Source: Atherinomorus stipes (taxonomy: Eukaryota; Chordata; Actinopteri; Atheriniformes; Atherinidae). Taken from it: a DNA stretch of 64,000 nucleotides. The notes below the pieces were generated by a model. The model was given only the letters and a program-made list of their open reading frames with translations. It was not told where the DNA came from and ran no database searches. Made by a program: the position numbers and the translations under genes. Shown piece by piece: positions 1 through 13,637 of this stretch (position 1 is its first letter; every line of letters begins with the position of its first letter). Where the stretch lies: contig JALJCO010009074.1 of NCBI GenBank assembly GCA_023101725.1, positions 585,001 to 649,000 on the forward strand, in the 5' to 3' direction.

Positions 1-195
1 TGCTAACACACTTTTCCAAGATCTTAGATGCAAGAGGTAATTTTGAGATGGGGCGATAATTACACAAAACTGTGGGATCTAATCCTGACTTCTTAAGGAG
101 TGGCTCAACAACAGCTCTTTTATAGAAAGGTGGCACAACACCAGAAACCAAATATGCCAAAGAAAAGCCCAAACAGCTTTGATGTTAAATTTCAG
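1..195 (-). mobile_element. CR1/L2-like LINE fragment, reverse-transcriptase N-terminal part
   Basis: The minus strand has an uninterrupted frame reading [19 protein letters not shown], then [17 protein letters not shown]. This is the classic 'fkhAVVqPLLKKpgLDP...[17 protein letters not shown]' block at the start of the reverse transcriptase in CR1/L2-type non-LTR elements. The frame is clean over about 60 codons, so the copy is fairly young. It runs off the left edge, and its upstream end near 195 is a truncation. Confidence 0.85.
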
Positions 196-225
196 TGAAC
201 TTGCGAATATATTTGTATTTTTTTC

Positions 226-313
226 CATTACAGTACCGAAGAAAAACCGAACCGTGACTTGTGTACAGAGGTACATACTGAACAGTGATTTTTGTATACC
301 GTTACAACCCTAA
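226..313. mobile_element. Terminal fragment of a hAT-like element
   Basis: The segment holds repeated 'accgaa' units and ends in 'taccgttacaaccctaa', resembling the end of a common teleost hAT family with 'aggggtgtaacggta' ends. The partner end is absent. The LINE fragment to the left may have inserted into this element. Confidence 0.45.
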
Positions 314-3300
314 TAACGGGTGTGTTCCATACATGAGTATTTTTCATCTTTTTTTTTTATCATTGTTTGGGCTCTACTGTGCTTTATTATACAGTAGTCA
401 TATGGTGGCTGCTGTGCTAGCTGTAGCAAAGCGCAGTGTTGTACGTAGCATTATGCAACTATACCTAGTATGACGCTACGTTAAGTGAACACCGCGCCCA
501 CAGGAGCATTAAGTAACAACAAAACCAGTTATTTTCCTCATCTTCCAGTATGGTCTTTCTGCTCCTGAAGCATTTCTATGATGCCTTAGTAACTGTGCTG
601 CTCTGGTCTGTTGTCTCCACGGTGACAGCTCCGACAAACTTTCCTGCGGCGTAGGCGAGGTGACACTCCTGGATTAACCTTCTCCACTTTGCCCTGCAGT
701 GAAACAGACACAGGACTCAGCTGGAACTAGAATAGCGCTCCTAAAGCACTGCTGAGGGGATCCACAAAAAAGAAAAGGGAAAAAAAAGAAACTATGAACC
801 ACAGCTTTGAACACACTGATAACAGACCTACTGCAAACTCCGGCAGCCCTGAGCTTCACTGCTCATTTAATTTCCTGCTCTTTGGATTGCTTACATTTTA
901 CATTTTTGGGCATCAGCAGGAGAAAAGCTCCATTTCCTGGATCACTTCTGTTTCAATCACCTAACTTTATGAAAAGCAGGATGAATAGCTCTACTCCACG
1001 TTAGAAAAATAAAACAAAATATTTGACCTCAAAACGGATCTGGGAAGGAGGGACCAAGACATGAAGCAAGCCACGGAAAAAGGAAGAAGGTGGACTTATT
1101 TAATTACAATAATTAATGTGAACAGAGGAGGATTGTTAGCAGACAAAAGGGTCTTCATTAGGCTAATGACGTGATGTTTTCTGCCCACATGGACTCGTGA
1201 TCCGTCAAAGCTGAGACAGTCATTTCATTGCCATTGTTAATTTCAGTGTTTCTCATTCATTTATATGTTGTTGAGCCTGCGATGCATTCCTTGATTTGAT
1301 GCAAATTACGTTTTCCATTAAAGAGACAAAGAAAGTCTTGACCTGAAACACCACAACAAATTCCAGAATTAGGCTAACAATGGTGAAGCAGTTCGTCTGG
1401 TTAAATGATGGTACAATTTGAACACAAACACGCAGCTGTGTGCTAAAACAGATAAATACGATCATTTAGATGCACAGACAGCCTCTCTCTTCTCTGATAA
1501 AATGCTGCATTATGCTCCCGAAACAGTGAGGGGAACAGAACAGTCGGGAGTCTTTTCTCCAACTTCTAGCCTCGTCACTAAGTCTTAAAGAGTGAATTAT
1601 GGACATTCAAACGTGCACACATGAGCAAGCCAACGCACAGTTTCTATTTCACACTGTCTTGCTTCTCCAAAATGAACAAGCTTATAAAAAGATGTACCCC
1701 CACCCTCCAACATGCTGTTCGTTAAGAGAGCTCGACACCAGCACAACTGAATAACAAAACACGAAGCTCCAAAATGTTTTGACATCAAAATGAGAATATT
1801 TCACACATATTCAACATGGAAAATATACGTTTCTTTAAAGAATACTTCAACACAGATCGGCTTAAACAAGTGTAGTACACCTGTCCAGTTGTTTTCTGCC
1901 CCCTTCAACTGAAGAGATTACACTCTCTTTATAAGTTTTCTTTTAAAAAGTGCTCATTTTGTTCTCCCCGAGGTGGTCCTTCTTACCGGGCAGGGTGGAT
2001 TGTCTCTTGACTTTAAACCATGTGTGTTCTGCAGGGTTTGGAATTGAATCAATCTGTCAGAAGGCAGCATGAGAAAGGAAGAAGGAAGAAATCCTCCATT
2101 AAATTAGATAAAAAGCAGAGTCTGTCCCAGCATCTGCAGAAACAGTGCTCAATTCAAATGGAAAAATGCCAGGTAGTTAAGCGTTTAATCAACCTTTACG
2201 ATGTGTTACTGAGTACCTTCAACAACCCAAGGTATTTCTTTTAGGGTTCATAAAACCTTTCCGTAGTTTTTCTATCAAGCTCCAACAATGATGAAAAACA
2301 CTAATTGCAGATTCGCAGTAACTGCAGGAGACATGCTGAGAGACAGCGCGACTATTAAAAAGGGTCAGACTGTGAAGGAGACAAAAATAGGTAGAAAAAG
2401 TAGGGGGTGATGTGTGTGTAGGCGGATGCACACACATTGCCACAAAAGGTAAGCAGATGACTCCTCAGACATATTACCTTGTAATGACAAAGCACGCCGA
2501 CAGCTCGGTGATAAATGATTTACCAACACTTACTTCTTTGAGCTAAAGCACAAAGTGGAGCAACAAGGAAGAGAGATCAGATTTCCCCAGACTAAATTTC
2601 CCTGTCAGGTGATGCAGTATGAAATATTCTCAAGTCAAATATTTTCAGGGTATGAAACAATCTTTGGAGCCTCAGTCTGATAAAGCCTGGCTGCATCTGG
2701 GCAAGGCATCTGAGGCCGCACTCATACCGGGGTAGTCTGGAGGACTCGCTTCGATCAGGCGGGGAATTTTTGCACCTTTGTTTGGTTTGGGTTGACACTG
2801 CACTTACTCAAGCAGATCAAACCTCCTCAACCATGTCATGCAGTTACAACAGCTGCTAGCTAGCAGGGTGATATTCCCTAAAACGACTGCTGACCAAGAA
2901 GAAAGGAGAAGAAAATCTGACTCACTGATTGGCCGGGGCTGAAACCGGCTTGTTTACCGCAACAACAAAGAAACAAGTTTATCCAGTTGGGGGTTTCCGT
3001 TTTTATGCAGAATCAACTACCAACACGGCAAATGTCTCATTGAGCCGGCTCACTGTGCACCAGCCAGGAACTTTAGTTAACCTACGGTTTATACTGCATG
3101 ACCCCGACAAAAACATGAGAAATCTCCCTTAGGTCAATTGCTAATAATGACAGAAACAGAAAGAGAGAACTTTAAGTTTAAATCAACATTATATACGTTT
3201 CTAACCTTAAAAGGCATTCATTGTGAACATCCCTGGAGCTGTTGATGCCCTGGAGCATCCCAGGCAGAGAAACCACATATCACATCTTTTTCTTCCAGCC

Positions 3301-3490
3301 CAGAGCTTTACACACCAGCTGCGTATTGCTTACGGCACAGCATCACACACACACACACTGGCCGCTTTTAATATGCACCATGGCTGATTCAGCAAAGAAA
3401 CACAAAAAAAGATATTATCGGAGGGAATAAGGAAAGGAAATAAAGCAAAAGACATAAGACAAGAGTCAACAATGGACTGACTTTTTAGGT
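314..3490. other. No gene seen
   Basis: AT-rich sequence with only short chance ORFs (the longest is 74 codons, with no motif). There are no convincing splice-bounded exons and no clear inverted-repeat element. Confidence 0.55.
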
Positions 3491-3494
3491 GATG

Positions 3495-4180
3495 TTCTAT
3501 CCCCTCCTGAGCCCTAGCCCTTTCGCCCCAACACTTCGTTTTGCACGTTCATGTGAAGGGGTAGTGGTGTCCCAATTTTGGTTCAGACTGACGGGTAGGG
3601 GGAAGTGGTAGGGCTATCTGGCCCTCGAAACAGATCTTCAAGGGGCACACTAGAAAACGAGTGGTATGATATTACCCACAATTTCATGTGAAATAGGAGC
3701 AAAATGGCAAGGAAAGCAGCAGCCAGAGAAAAGCACACTGAGTATTTTTTTTGTAAATAAAATATGAAAAATCGCTATTTTAAGATTGATTTAATGTATT
3801 GCTGATAGTTTTATCACAAATGTGAAAAAAGAAAAAAAAAAAAAAAGCTAGTTTCGTGAAGTCAGGTGCATCTGCTCATGTCTGCAATGTAAGGTTAACG
3901 TTGAGAAGATGCCTTAGATTCAAGCTTTTCCTTTCATTTTTACGTTTTTCAGCTTAAAGCAGAAAAAAATAATCCAATCGCCCAGGATAATTGCTGCAGA
4001 CGGAATTGTGAACTCTTCTGGAAACAGCTGTGATGTCAGTTAACTGCGCCATGGACGACTATAATGACGCATGAGGATTTCAAAGGGTTGTCCAATTTCT
4101 TAGGGGAACAATTTAATCCCAAGGGGAAGGGCTAGGGGTAGGGGTAAGGGATGAAAATAGGAATTGGGCCTTAATGGATG
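3495..4180. mobile_element. Probable MITE with C/A-rich and G/T-rich ends
   Basis: The left end is rich in 'ccctagccc' and 'cccaattttgg', and the right end in 'gggctaggggtaggggtaaggg' and 'gaattgggcc'. These are roughly complementary, giving an imperfect inverted repeat of about 680 bp. The interior is AT-rich and non-coding. Exact ends and target duplication were not resolved. Confidence 0.4.
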
Positions 4181-5414
4181 GCGAGCTTGGAGAAGATACA
4201 GGATAAAGGAGTGTGCTAAAGTAGTTTTTAATGTGACAGTCAAAATCTGCCACATTTTATTTGTGTGACTTCAAAGCAGGTTGCAGCACACCATGCTATT
4301 GGATCCAGTTTATCTGGATCTAGTGTTCTGGTGCAAGGAAACATCTAAAACCTGCAGGTAAGTGGCCCCGCGATGACTGGAGTTGTCCATCCCTGCTTCA
4401 TCTGTTATGTCTGTTTGACATGGATTCCCAGTAATTGTGTGTCTGCCATTCTCCAAGTTCAAATATTTGCAATATTTCCATAGATAATCTGGGTGTAAAT
4501 TAAAAGAGAGAAACTAAAACAGACAAACAGCTAAGCAAACAAAATAGCTCAGATTGTCGTGTAAAGCTAATTAAGTGCAAGATCTTTGAAAAGAAAAAAA
4601 AAAAAAAAACACGGGTAGTGAGCAATTCATCAGAGAGGAAGTTAAGATATTTTACCACAAAAGACACGTTTGCATGTTGCATGTGTCCACCAATTTGAAC
4701 TTAAAGAAAAGTTATTTTTTGTGTAGATTATGTTTGTGGACACAACACGGTCAGCACAAATACTTGTTTATAAGTTTTTAATTCCTTTATTTTCACAATT
4801 TATATTCAATTTCATATTCATATAAGAACTGTTTTCTTGTAAATAGGATACAAGATTATCACTGCAAAAAAAAAAAAAAAAAGACATGTAGCTCTAGCAG
4901 CAAGTGTGCACATGACGTGCCAGTCGGTAGATGCATACCTGCCCTCAGTCCACTTCCTCACCACAATTTATCTTCCTTTTCTGTTATGAGCCCAGTTCAT
5001 ATAAACTTTGTTCTTCTGTTTTTTTTCTCAGCACAAAATATAAAAAAGTAAAATAAATAGAGAAAAATCTTGGCACTTTTTACATGTACATAAATACTGA
5101 AATCTAGCATTTAGTTTAGCAGCACTATACAGCTACAGTCTGATCTAAGAAACATCCAGTAAACATGCAAACCAGTTGAAAAAAGATAAGATCAGAAAAA
5201 ACATCTGTATCTAAGAATATCAATGAGGCGGTACTGGCAGCCTAATATTTAAACGGGTTTTTAATTAGTTGAAGCAGGCTTCATTAACATCACATTACTC
5301 TAAGTTGTATTTTCAGCCTTTCATTTTCTAACTGACATACAAAATGTACAGCTGAGACTTGGTGAATAGAAATCTGGTTCAATTTGCAGGTGGTCAAACA
5401 ATACACGAACAAAA
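4181..5414. other. No gene; one dispersed-repeat fragment
   Basis: Positions about 4312-4425 ('aaacatctaaaacctgcagg' and following) resemble the segment at 43262-43340, so they belong to a shared dispersed repeat. The rest is AT-rich with poly(A) runs near 4594 and 4865. Confidence 0.45.
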
Positions 5415-5736
5415 CATCCATCAACCCTTTGTCTTTGCCCACTTATTCCAGTGCAGGGTCACAGGGAGCTGGAGCCTGTCCCCGCGGCTACTGGGCAAGA
5501 AGCAAACTACACCCTAGACAGGCTGCCAGGGTCAACATGGAGAGACAAACAACCACTCATACACACTGAGGGAGAATTTAGAGACACCAATTAACCTAGT
5601 AAACTTTTTGGTCTGTGGGGGGACGTATCCAGACAGAATCCATGCAGGGAGAGCATGTTGGCTTCACACTGAAAGGCCCCAGCTGAGGTTTGAACCAGAA
5701 ACATTCTTGCTGTAAGGCGACGGTGCTAACCACCAC
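5415..5736 (-). mobile_element. Old tRNA-derived SINE
   Basis: Read on minus, it starts 'gtggttagcaccgtcgcc' (A-box region), then 'ggttcaaacc' (decayed B box). It continues through the conserved body 'ttaattggtgtctctaaatt' and 'ggctccagctccctgtgacc', and ends 'ggttgatggatg'. This is the layout of a widespread teleost tRNA SINE with a LINE-like 3' tail. The B box and other positions are mutated, so the copy is old. Confidence 0.75.
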
Positions 5737-6863
5737 AAAATGACAGATTGAAAATAACTCACATTCAATCCATACAACCCCCCAGAAACTTTCCCAACAG
5801 CTTTAACTCTGGCAGAGAATGTTGCTTTCTTCTTATTGCTTCACTGGACCAATCATCTGCCTGTTAGTGAACAAATATAAAGGTCACCTTCTATTGCTTG
5901 TTTATGCAAGTAAACTGCAGCACAAAAGAATTAATAAGCTATCACTACTAAAACTGCTGTGTGGCCACTCGTCTCCATCTGAAACAGCACTTCAGAAAAG
6001 TTTAAGTTCCTCAATTAGCAGCTGGGAACCGAGCGTCTAATGCACATTATTACAGGAATGAGCTGAGAACCAGGAAATATTAAGAAACATTCATTTCTTT
6101 AAGAGGGTGGAAAACTTTACTAACTTGTGCTGATACTGATTTTTAACTATGAATGTTTGGTTTAGAGCAAGTTTTCATTTTTGGATTTTTTTGGCGCATC
6201 AAATAAATCTTTACCTCACTGGGATTTCTGCAGGTAATAAAGTGCAATAAATTTTAAAAAAATTAAAACTTAAAAGCACATTCATCTCCTTATACTGGAA
6301 ACACTGCTGCACAAATGCAAAAGAATAACCTTAAATCACCGTTTGATCTCCATACTGAGACACCAAAATTAACACCAGGATTTCCAACATGACAAATACA
6401 ATGTATATGAGCACAAACCGGATTTATAAACTACTCTTATCGAAAAACAAGACTGCTGTTAATTCCAGTACAGTGCCTTTCATTATGCTTGTGTGTGTGG
6501 GGGTGTGTGTATGTGTGTCTGCCCGCAGGCTTGTCTCCAAGACAGTGCTACTGGAAAACAATGAACCCCATTCAACTCAGTGCCCACCTCCTGTCTCTAA
6601 AATAGTGCTGTATCACAGCTTCCGATGTGGTAGAAACCACAGAGTAAGAGCCAGGCACACATACATAATCCTCAATAAGACCATCTTCTGAATTGTCATA
6701 ATGTTCCTTTGATTCCATTGGGAGCAAAAGTGGAGCTAAGAGGTCACGTTGACCTTGCCAATCCTAATGGCCTTTGAGTTTTAATCGGGCAATCTTAGTG
6801 CTGGTTAAACTCACTGTACAACTTACGGCCCTCAAAGCCGTTTGACTCACTTATGGGTGATTT
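5737..6863. other. No gene seen
   Basis: AT-rich. A short TG-rich stretch lies at about 6488-6520. The 100-codon frame at 6389-6691 crosses that stretch and has no domain. Confidence 0.5.
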
Positions 6864-7336
6864 CATTGTTGCCAACTTAGCGACTTTGTCGCCATATTCA
6901 GCAACTTTTCAGACCCCTCTAGCAACTTATTTTCAAAAAAGCGCCTACCGACAAATCTAGTGACTTTTTCTGGTGTTCATGGAGACAGATATCGCTCCAC
7001 CCATTCATCCCCTCCCCCACCGTTTCCCGGCACTCACTCGCTGTTCACGCTGTCCCTTTGCAGGTGAGATGACCACGCCTCCTCATCCAGATTATTTCCC
7101 ATGATGCCTTGTGGCACAACTGGGTCTTTTTTGCACCATGACTCAAATGTGTATGTCACCCCTTCAGCACCCTTCTGAATTGGGAGCGTGGTGTGTCAAA
7201 TAATCGTTGGGGACCATTATTTGGTACTGTGCATGCACAAATATGATTGGCTGTAGCAATGATGTCATTTAGCGACTTCTAGCGATTTTTGGGGCAGCCA
7301 ATAGTGACTTCTCTCTCTGAAGAGTTGGAAACAGTG
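6864..7336. mobile_element. MITE-like repeat with 'gttgccaact' ends
   Basis: The left end 'cattgttgccaactta' and the right end 'agagttggaaacagtg' form an imperfect inverted repeat. Internal copies of 'gcgactt' and 'agcaacttt' are typical of a common teleost dispersed repeat. It is non-coding. Confidence 0.5.
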
Positions 7337-7760
7337 AATCTCATAATTTCTAGTCAATACAAATATGAGGACAAATATTACATGACTTCAGGTGAGAGCT
7401 GTTACCCTACGTGACAATGTGATGGGTGATTTTTCTCTTAGTTACATTTTGTAGGTTAAAATGAAGACTTTTGTGAACAAGATTCAAGTAAATACACTGC
7501 TAGGCACATAACGGAGATAAATATCCACCTGATGAAACCTACTGACCTGATCTCAGTCCAACAACAGCTGCAGTATTTATACAACTTCTGGACTGGTTGT
7601 TTTGAAATAGTTGAGCCTTTAGTGGTCCTCCAAAACTAACTGAACTGTAAACCATCTGGCTCCTGACAGGTATGATTAATGTTGAGTGCTAATTAGATCA
7701 TATAACTAAACATAGTAGCATGATGTCCACAAACACCTGTAGAAAAGTTCTTAAATGTGT

Positions 7761-7965
7761 TAACAAATTTCACTTTTCTGTGGTTTTGGGGATAGAATAT
7801 GATCTGTTGTGCACTGGTGAGACCATGTGAATGTCAAGAACAATGATCAAAGTTCCTGTTCATGGGCGGTCAGCTTTGTTTGTTCAAAAATGGTCAAATC
7901 AGAGAGCAGCTTAATATTCTACGTAGGTTATCATTCTACGTAATTACTATTCTCCAATTAGAGTA
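7761..7965 (+). repeat. Dispersed repeat G, copy 1
   Basis: Shares long near-identical blocks with 24224-24440, for example 'aatatgatctgttgtgcact' and 'gtcagctttgttt'. It is therefore one of two copies of the same non-coding repeat in the window. Confidence 0.75.
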
Positions 7966-8870
7966 CACCATCAAGCGAACAGCCTTCCTCCTCCCCCTAG
8001 CTGATACACCAGGCATGAGTCGTGCTAGCAGTCATGCTAGCATTCCTGAACATGGGTGAATTCAAGTTGGGGTTTCCTAAATAATGGATTTTTCTTTTTT
8101 TTTTTTTTAAAGACAACTTCTGTAGCAACACAATATAGCGAGCAGTTCCTGTAACCAATGCCACCATTAAAATTAGAAAATCGTAAACCTTTACATGCAT
8201 AAAAGGTCAATACAGTGGAAGAACATTTAAAAGCTGTTTTCTAGTATGGATGGGTGAGGACATTTTCAAAATAGTCACCTCAGTAGACATCAGTGAATCA
8301 TCCAATACACTGCTACTTACTGTAGAATAAGTTTATAGAATTTAACATATATACATACATACATACTGATTACTTACAGTAGTTAGCATCAGTGATAAAC
8401 AGGAAAAGATGATGTTTTACAGGATATTGTATAAATTATTCCCTCTCATTTATATGAATTAAAAGTAAAAGATTGATAAAAAAAAAAAGCATTGCTGTGC
8501 ACATCTGTAGAAGATACATATTGTAGGTGAAGAAAAATGTGGCCCTGTTTAAGGGCTAATGACATTTTGCTATTTATAGAAAATCCTAAGAAATGAAAAG
8601 ATGACTCATCCAGCTGCCCAAGACATGATACGTTTATTGTCCATAAAACTCTCTCATATTTTAATCTTAGAAGAAGAACTACTGCAAAACCAAACAGCTG
8701 ACAGTGTTGTGGTGCCACTAGTTATCACTGCTGCTACCCATTAAAATTCTGCTTACACGTTAAGACAAAGGAAATGATGAAATGGTATGCAGTAACTTTT
8801 AGCTTAATATCAAAAACTGTATTACTGATTAAATCCAGTGCCCTGTTTTAATGTTGACAATGATTGGCAG
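7966..8870. other. No gene seen
   Basis: AT-rich, with poly(T) near 8095 and short 'acatacat' runs near 8350. No motif-bearing ORF. Confidence 0.5.
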
Positions 8871-8871
8871 A

Positions 8872-9857
8872 CAGAGCCATATGAAATCAGTTTTATTTTT
8901 TCTAAAATTCAGTTTAAATTTTTTCCCCATTTTTGGTGTTTTTCCGTTTTTAATTTTTGAGAATTCCGTTTTGATCAATTTTACACAAATTTACCCCCAA
9001 TACAGTGTGTAAAAGAATTAAATTTAACCAATTAATGCCGTTATAATTACTAACTTGAATGCTTTCACACTTTTTAACATATTTAAGGCAGAAACATGGT
9101 ACAAGTTTAAACAAAAAAAAAGAAAAAAAGAAAAAGAAAATGCCAATAGTAAATACATAACAGCACTAATTTAGAGATGGCGGTCCAATCCATAGACCAT
9201 AAGAAACATACGTCTGAGTTAGATCACCGGACACACAGGCTAATCATGGGGAAACGTCTCTCTCCTATATTCTGCTGCTTTGAAACAACGTCCATCCAGA
9301 GCAGAGCGGATGGAAATAAGTCAGTCAATAGAAAGCAAAGCCGATCCGGCCAATTTTTAAAATACACTTTGCTCAGAATCTGAATCACGTTTTAGTCTGA
9401 AACATCAGCGTTACGTCCAAACCTGCGGCACCAAGCCGTCAGAGGAGAGAATCTCACTTTACACTACGTGACACCTGGATGACGAGACGTTCATAGTCTG
9501 TAGTTTGATTCACCAGTAGATGCACAACAACCAAGAAAAAGTGATCAAAGAAAGAGCAAACGCGTGGTACACAGGTCGGTCTGGCTAAATAACCGGGAGG
9601 AAAGCTGGTGAAGCCGCCCTGCGGGGCTTCCTCGTGGAGCTGGGGGAGCATGCGTGGGGTGAGCGCACTCTGCAGCCTAGTGACCCCCCCTTGGAGCATT
9701 TTTCCGGGCAAAGCTTTCCCTTTTTATAAAGAAAAGAAAAAAAAAAAAACATTTTCGGCAATCGTTGCTCATTTCCGTGACATTCCATGTTTATAATAAA
9801 TTCCGTTTTAAATGTTCAATTCCGTGATTCCGTGATCGCGGATTTCATAGGGCTCTA
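8872..9857. mobile_element. Non-autonomous hAT-like element, about 985 bp
   Basis: Terminal inverted repeats: 'agagccatatgaaatc' on the left, and the complement of 'gatttcatagggctct' on the right. The interior holds 'ttccgtgattccgtgatcgc' repeats near the end but no transposase. A flanking 8-bp duplication was not clear. Confidence 0.7.
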
Positions 9858-12376
9858 CAGATATTTGCTGTAATAAAATATAATTTTGCAGCTTAAATTA
9901 AAAAAAAAAGTCAAATGCACAAGCAAGTATGAGGTAAAACATGTATCTGACCGGTGTTATGAACATTGTCAAGAACAAATAATTATTACAATCTTTAAAA
10001 TAAAAAAAAAATAAAAAAAAAGACCCTCAAAAACAAGGCAGTACAGTACGTCTTTACCTGATCCTGACTGTGTTGGTTCAATACTCTTCACAGTGATGAT
10101 CTAATGGCCTACACATCCACAAACAAGATGTTTAAAGTAAGCTAATCAACTTTTTGTTTGGTGCTTTATAAACTTTCCCCTGTAGATAAACAGACAAAGA
10201 ATACTTGCCCACGGCAATCTCTTGCTTTGGAACATGCAGTATGTTTATGAGGACACTGATGTTAAGGTGTTGTGAGTTACTGACTTGTGCACAAGGTGAG
10301 CAAGAGCATTATTTCATGCAGCTGTTAAATGCGAGCTCCCTACAGTTTACAGTGGGTGACATCAATCCTGCAGGGCCACACCACGTCCCAAACACACCTG
10401 ATCTCTTACGCGACCTTTTCTCACAATCTGCCATTGCTCCGACCAGATAAAAGCTGCAACCCAGTCACACCGTTTCAGCTCTGTGCCGTTTTCTGGGTAT
10501 TCAAAGCCAGGAAGAGTGGCGTTTGTTTATACTACCTGTGCAGAACAGCGCAAAGCCATTTGAATGAAACCTGATAGAAACAGAAAATGTTTACTGTAAG
10601 GAAACAGGAACAGGAAGTAAACAGGAAGTTCAGGTCTAAAATAGATGGTGTTACACCAAAAACAAATGTAAAATGGTTAAATCCTCAACTGACAAAGCCA
10701 GAAAACAGTTTCAGGCATGCATAGCACAGAATAAAATTTGTTTGGCTAAACTTCTGCAATGTATTTAGGATCTGATTAGATGTTCCTTGATAAAGGTTGT
10801 TCATGGGCTAAATCAAGTTTATATAGCAGATCTGAACAATATGCATCTCTTAGGGCTACAAGTTCAAACATTACAAGTATATATAAATACTTGGAAAAAA
10901 GGTGCCATTAAAAAATGAAAGAAAAAAAAAATGTGGGGATGGGCTGTTTAAAGAAATATAAGTGTATGGATTTATCCATATATCTTTAGTCAGTCAGTCA
11001 TGTCTACATTAGCTGGACCAATCATCTGCAGCGATTTGTATTATTAAAAAATGAGGGAGGAGGGTAGTCTCAAAAGCAGGTCACCATTTTTTTTTCTTTT
11101 AATTTGTTAAAGGTACAATGGTGCTTCCAACCCAGGTAAGGTGAAGTCAGTATGAGGTCGTCTGAATTCTGTGGCACATGAACCAGATCCACTATATACT
11201 GACAACCCTTACAAAAAATAAATAAAATGGGAAGAAAAAAAAGCCCCTTCTCTCTGGGGAAGACTCAACGTGCTACCAAAGCGACGGGAATCAATTACAC
11301 AGTTATGGTTTTAAAAAGGATTCTGGGATGATGATGCCTTTTTGGGGTGGGTGGGTGAGTGTGTGTGCCATGAACAACAGGAGAGTTTTGCCTCCAGGAA
11401 TCAGTTTCTCATTTCTTATGGTTCATTTAAAATGGCAGCAGAGAAGCTATAGTACAAAAATATGAAGTGTATGAGCGCTTAAAGCACCGGCAAGCGCCTT
11501 CATGGAAGGCCCTGGTGTTCATTGGTACATGTGTTAAAAGCAGTAAAAGCTTCACAGAAATCAGGAAGAAAGGATTTAAGGAGTAGAAATAAATCTGTGT
11601 GATCAGAATTTGCAAACTCATCCATGTGTCGGCTATACCCGCTTATTCCACTGCGTGTTCGCCGCAGGGGCTGGTGACGGCTGTTTTTGAAAAAAAAAAA
11701 AAAAAAATCAAGCATCTACTTCTCAAAAAAAAAAAAAAATCAACATATTTAATACAGGTAAGCATACAGTTAAATGCAGAGCTGCACAGTTTTAAGAATG
11801 TGTGGTGCGACAGATGAATATTGCAATGAATAAGAGGGAAAAGTGGCTTTAAATGAGACAAACTGAAAATTTTGTGGAAAGGCTTTGAAGAACTGAGCCA
11901 AAAGGCTATGGAGAATAATGTAAATAAAACAGTCATAGCTAAAACCAAAGCAATCAAAGTCAAGAGGGGGTTTTGGCTACTCTTGTGCAGAGAGGCATGG
12001 TCTCCTTGATATTGCTTTTAACATTATAAGAATTTCATTTAATAGAAACGGAGAGTATCAGAGCTTTACAGGGCTTTTCTTGCCTAAGCAGACAATCAGC
12101 TGTCGGGACATTTGGGTGCGTCGGTGAAGGCCTGCAGCCTTCGTCTTTGAGTGAAATAGTGCACACGAAGGGAGGCGGCAGAGATGACAGAGCCATAACT
12201 AACTCCAAATGTCATCCACAATCTCTTCATTTTTCATCTTAAATCTCCAAAACTGGCAACATTTCCACACAAATACATCCATGTGGAGCAAAGAAACTGA
12301 TTCAATCAGCTTCCAGTTTTCCCTCAATCTGTGTTGAAGAGTTATGTTTTCTTGTGCAGGTGTGTACCTCCTAGTC
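9858..12376. other. No gene; poly(A) tracts and a SINE scrap
   Basis: Positions about 11638-11680 ('cttattccactgcgtg', 'gcaggggctgg') resemble the body of the SINE at 5415-5736. Poly(A) runs lie at 11690-11707 and 11725-11739. No exon is recognisable. Confidence 0.45.
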
Positions 12377-12901
12377 CACTGTGTCTCAAATGGGGGGGCT
12401 ACTTCAAGGCATTCCAGGGGGTACGTGAATTTTTTAAAATATACAAGTATGCGTTTTAGATAAGTTAAAAATAAATTCAATAAGATACATGTAACAAGAT
12501 TTTTAGTAACAGAGTGTACGTTGAAGAACTGAGTTCAAAGTTAGTTCCGCGTTATTTCATTAAAAACCGGTCTGCCACATACTGGCATGGTTTGACCCAA
12601 CCCGTCATGCGCCAAATAAAATCAAACGTCAATCACTGTCACCATGACAACACAAACAATGGAGCCGTGGTTGAAATGTAGCAGAAAGCTGACTGAAAAG
12701 AAAGGGTTAAGTGCCAAATATGGCAAAATTACCATTGATTTGCACAATTCTAGTTTAGTAAACCAGACACAAATGACAAAGTGCAGGTTTTTTTTTTTTA
12801 CTTTTCCCCAAACAAAAATACTTTGCGGTAAATCGGAGGTACAAGGCTGAAAATATATTTCACAAGGGGTACTTTTTAGAAAAAAAGGTTGAGAACGTCT
12901 G
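12377..12901. mobile_element. hAT element relic, 525 bp, exact 8-bp target duplication
   Basis: It is flanked by exact copies of 'tcctagtc' at 12369-12376 and 12902-12909. The ends are 'cactgtgtctcaaatggggg' and 'aaaaaggttgagaacgtctg', a decayed inverted repeat of the family with 'cagtggttctcaa' ends. A frame near 12644 starting MTTQTMEPWLKC may be a remnant of a transposase N-terminus, but that is weak. Confidence 0.8.
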
Positions 12902-13300
12902 TCCTAGTCGACAGTCGGACATGGTCTTTACAGCCGGATAAAGTGATTTTTCGCTGCTGCTGGTTCTTAGATTCAGATTGGTGTAAAAGAGGCCCGAGAG
13001 ATGATTCAGACGCAATGACTCACAATGGCCACCCACATAGCTCTGAATACTCAGCACGAGCGTGTCAGTAGAAGTGTCAGTGTAGGATAGACTCCCTCTA
13101 TCACAAAAAAATAAAACATCACTTTTAACCAGACTCCATTTCATTTGCTTGACAACCTCTTAAGTGAAAGAGAAAATTGATGTAAGCCAATAAGTATGGA
13201 GGCTCTAGATCTATCCACAGTTAAAATAATCATAAACTGTTAAAATACAGAAAGTCTAAATACAGGTCAGGTTTCATGTAATTGCATTTTGACTGTCAAG

Positions 13301-13637
13301 TAGAGATACACCGATCCAGGTTTTTCCGATCCAATCCGATACCAGGGCTGAGCGTATCGCTCTATACCCGATACCAATCCGATACTACTTTTGAATGAAT
13401 AAACTACATTTCTTGCCATGTTAGTGAAGGCATCAAGCTTAACAAACATTTAACATAGAGAGGTGTACTTAATTTTATCTTTTAACAAATAAAGTGTACA
13501 TTTATTTTGATATCTACGAAAACGGAAAGGACTGGATCGGAATGCTGGATCGGCCACATTCATCCAATATCTGATCCAGCTAATTTGGCAATATCAGAGC
13601 CGATATCCGATCTGGGTATTGGATTGGTGCATCTCTA
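13301..13637. mobile_element. hAT-type MITE, 337 bp, rich in 'ccgat' motifs
   Basis: Ends 'tagagatacaccgatcc' and 'ggattggtgcatctcta' are inverted repeats. Flanks 'ctgtcaag' (13293-13300) and 'ctttcaag' (13638-13645) match at 7 of 8 bases, as expected for a hAT target duplication. The interior is full of 'cgatatccgat'-type motifs and is non-coding. Confidence 0.85.
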
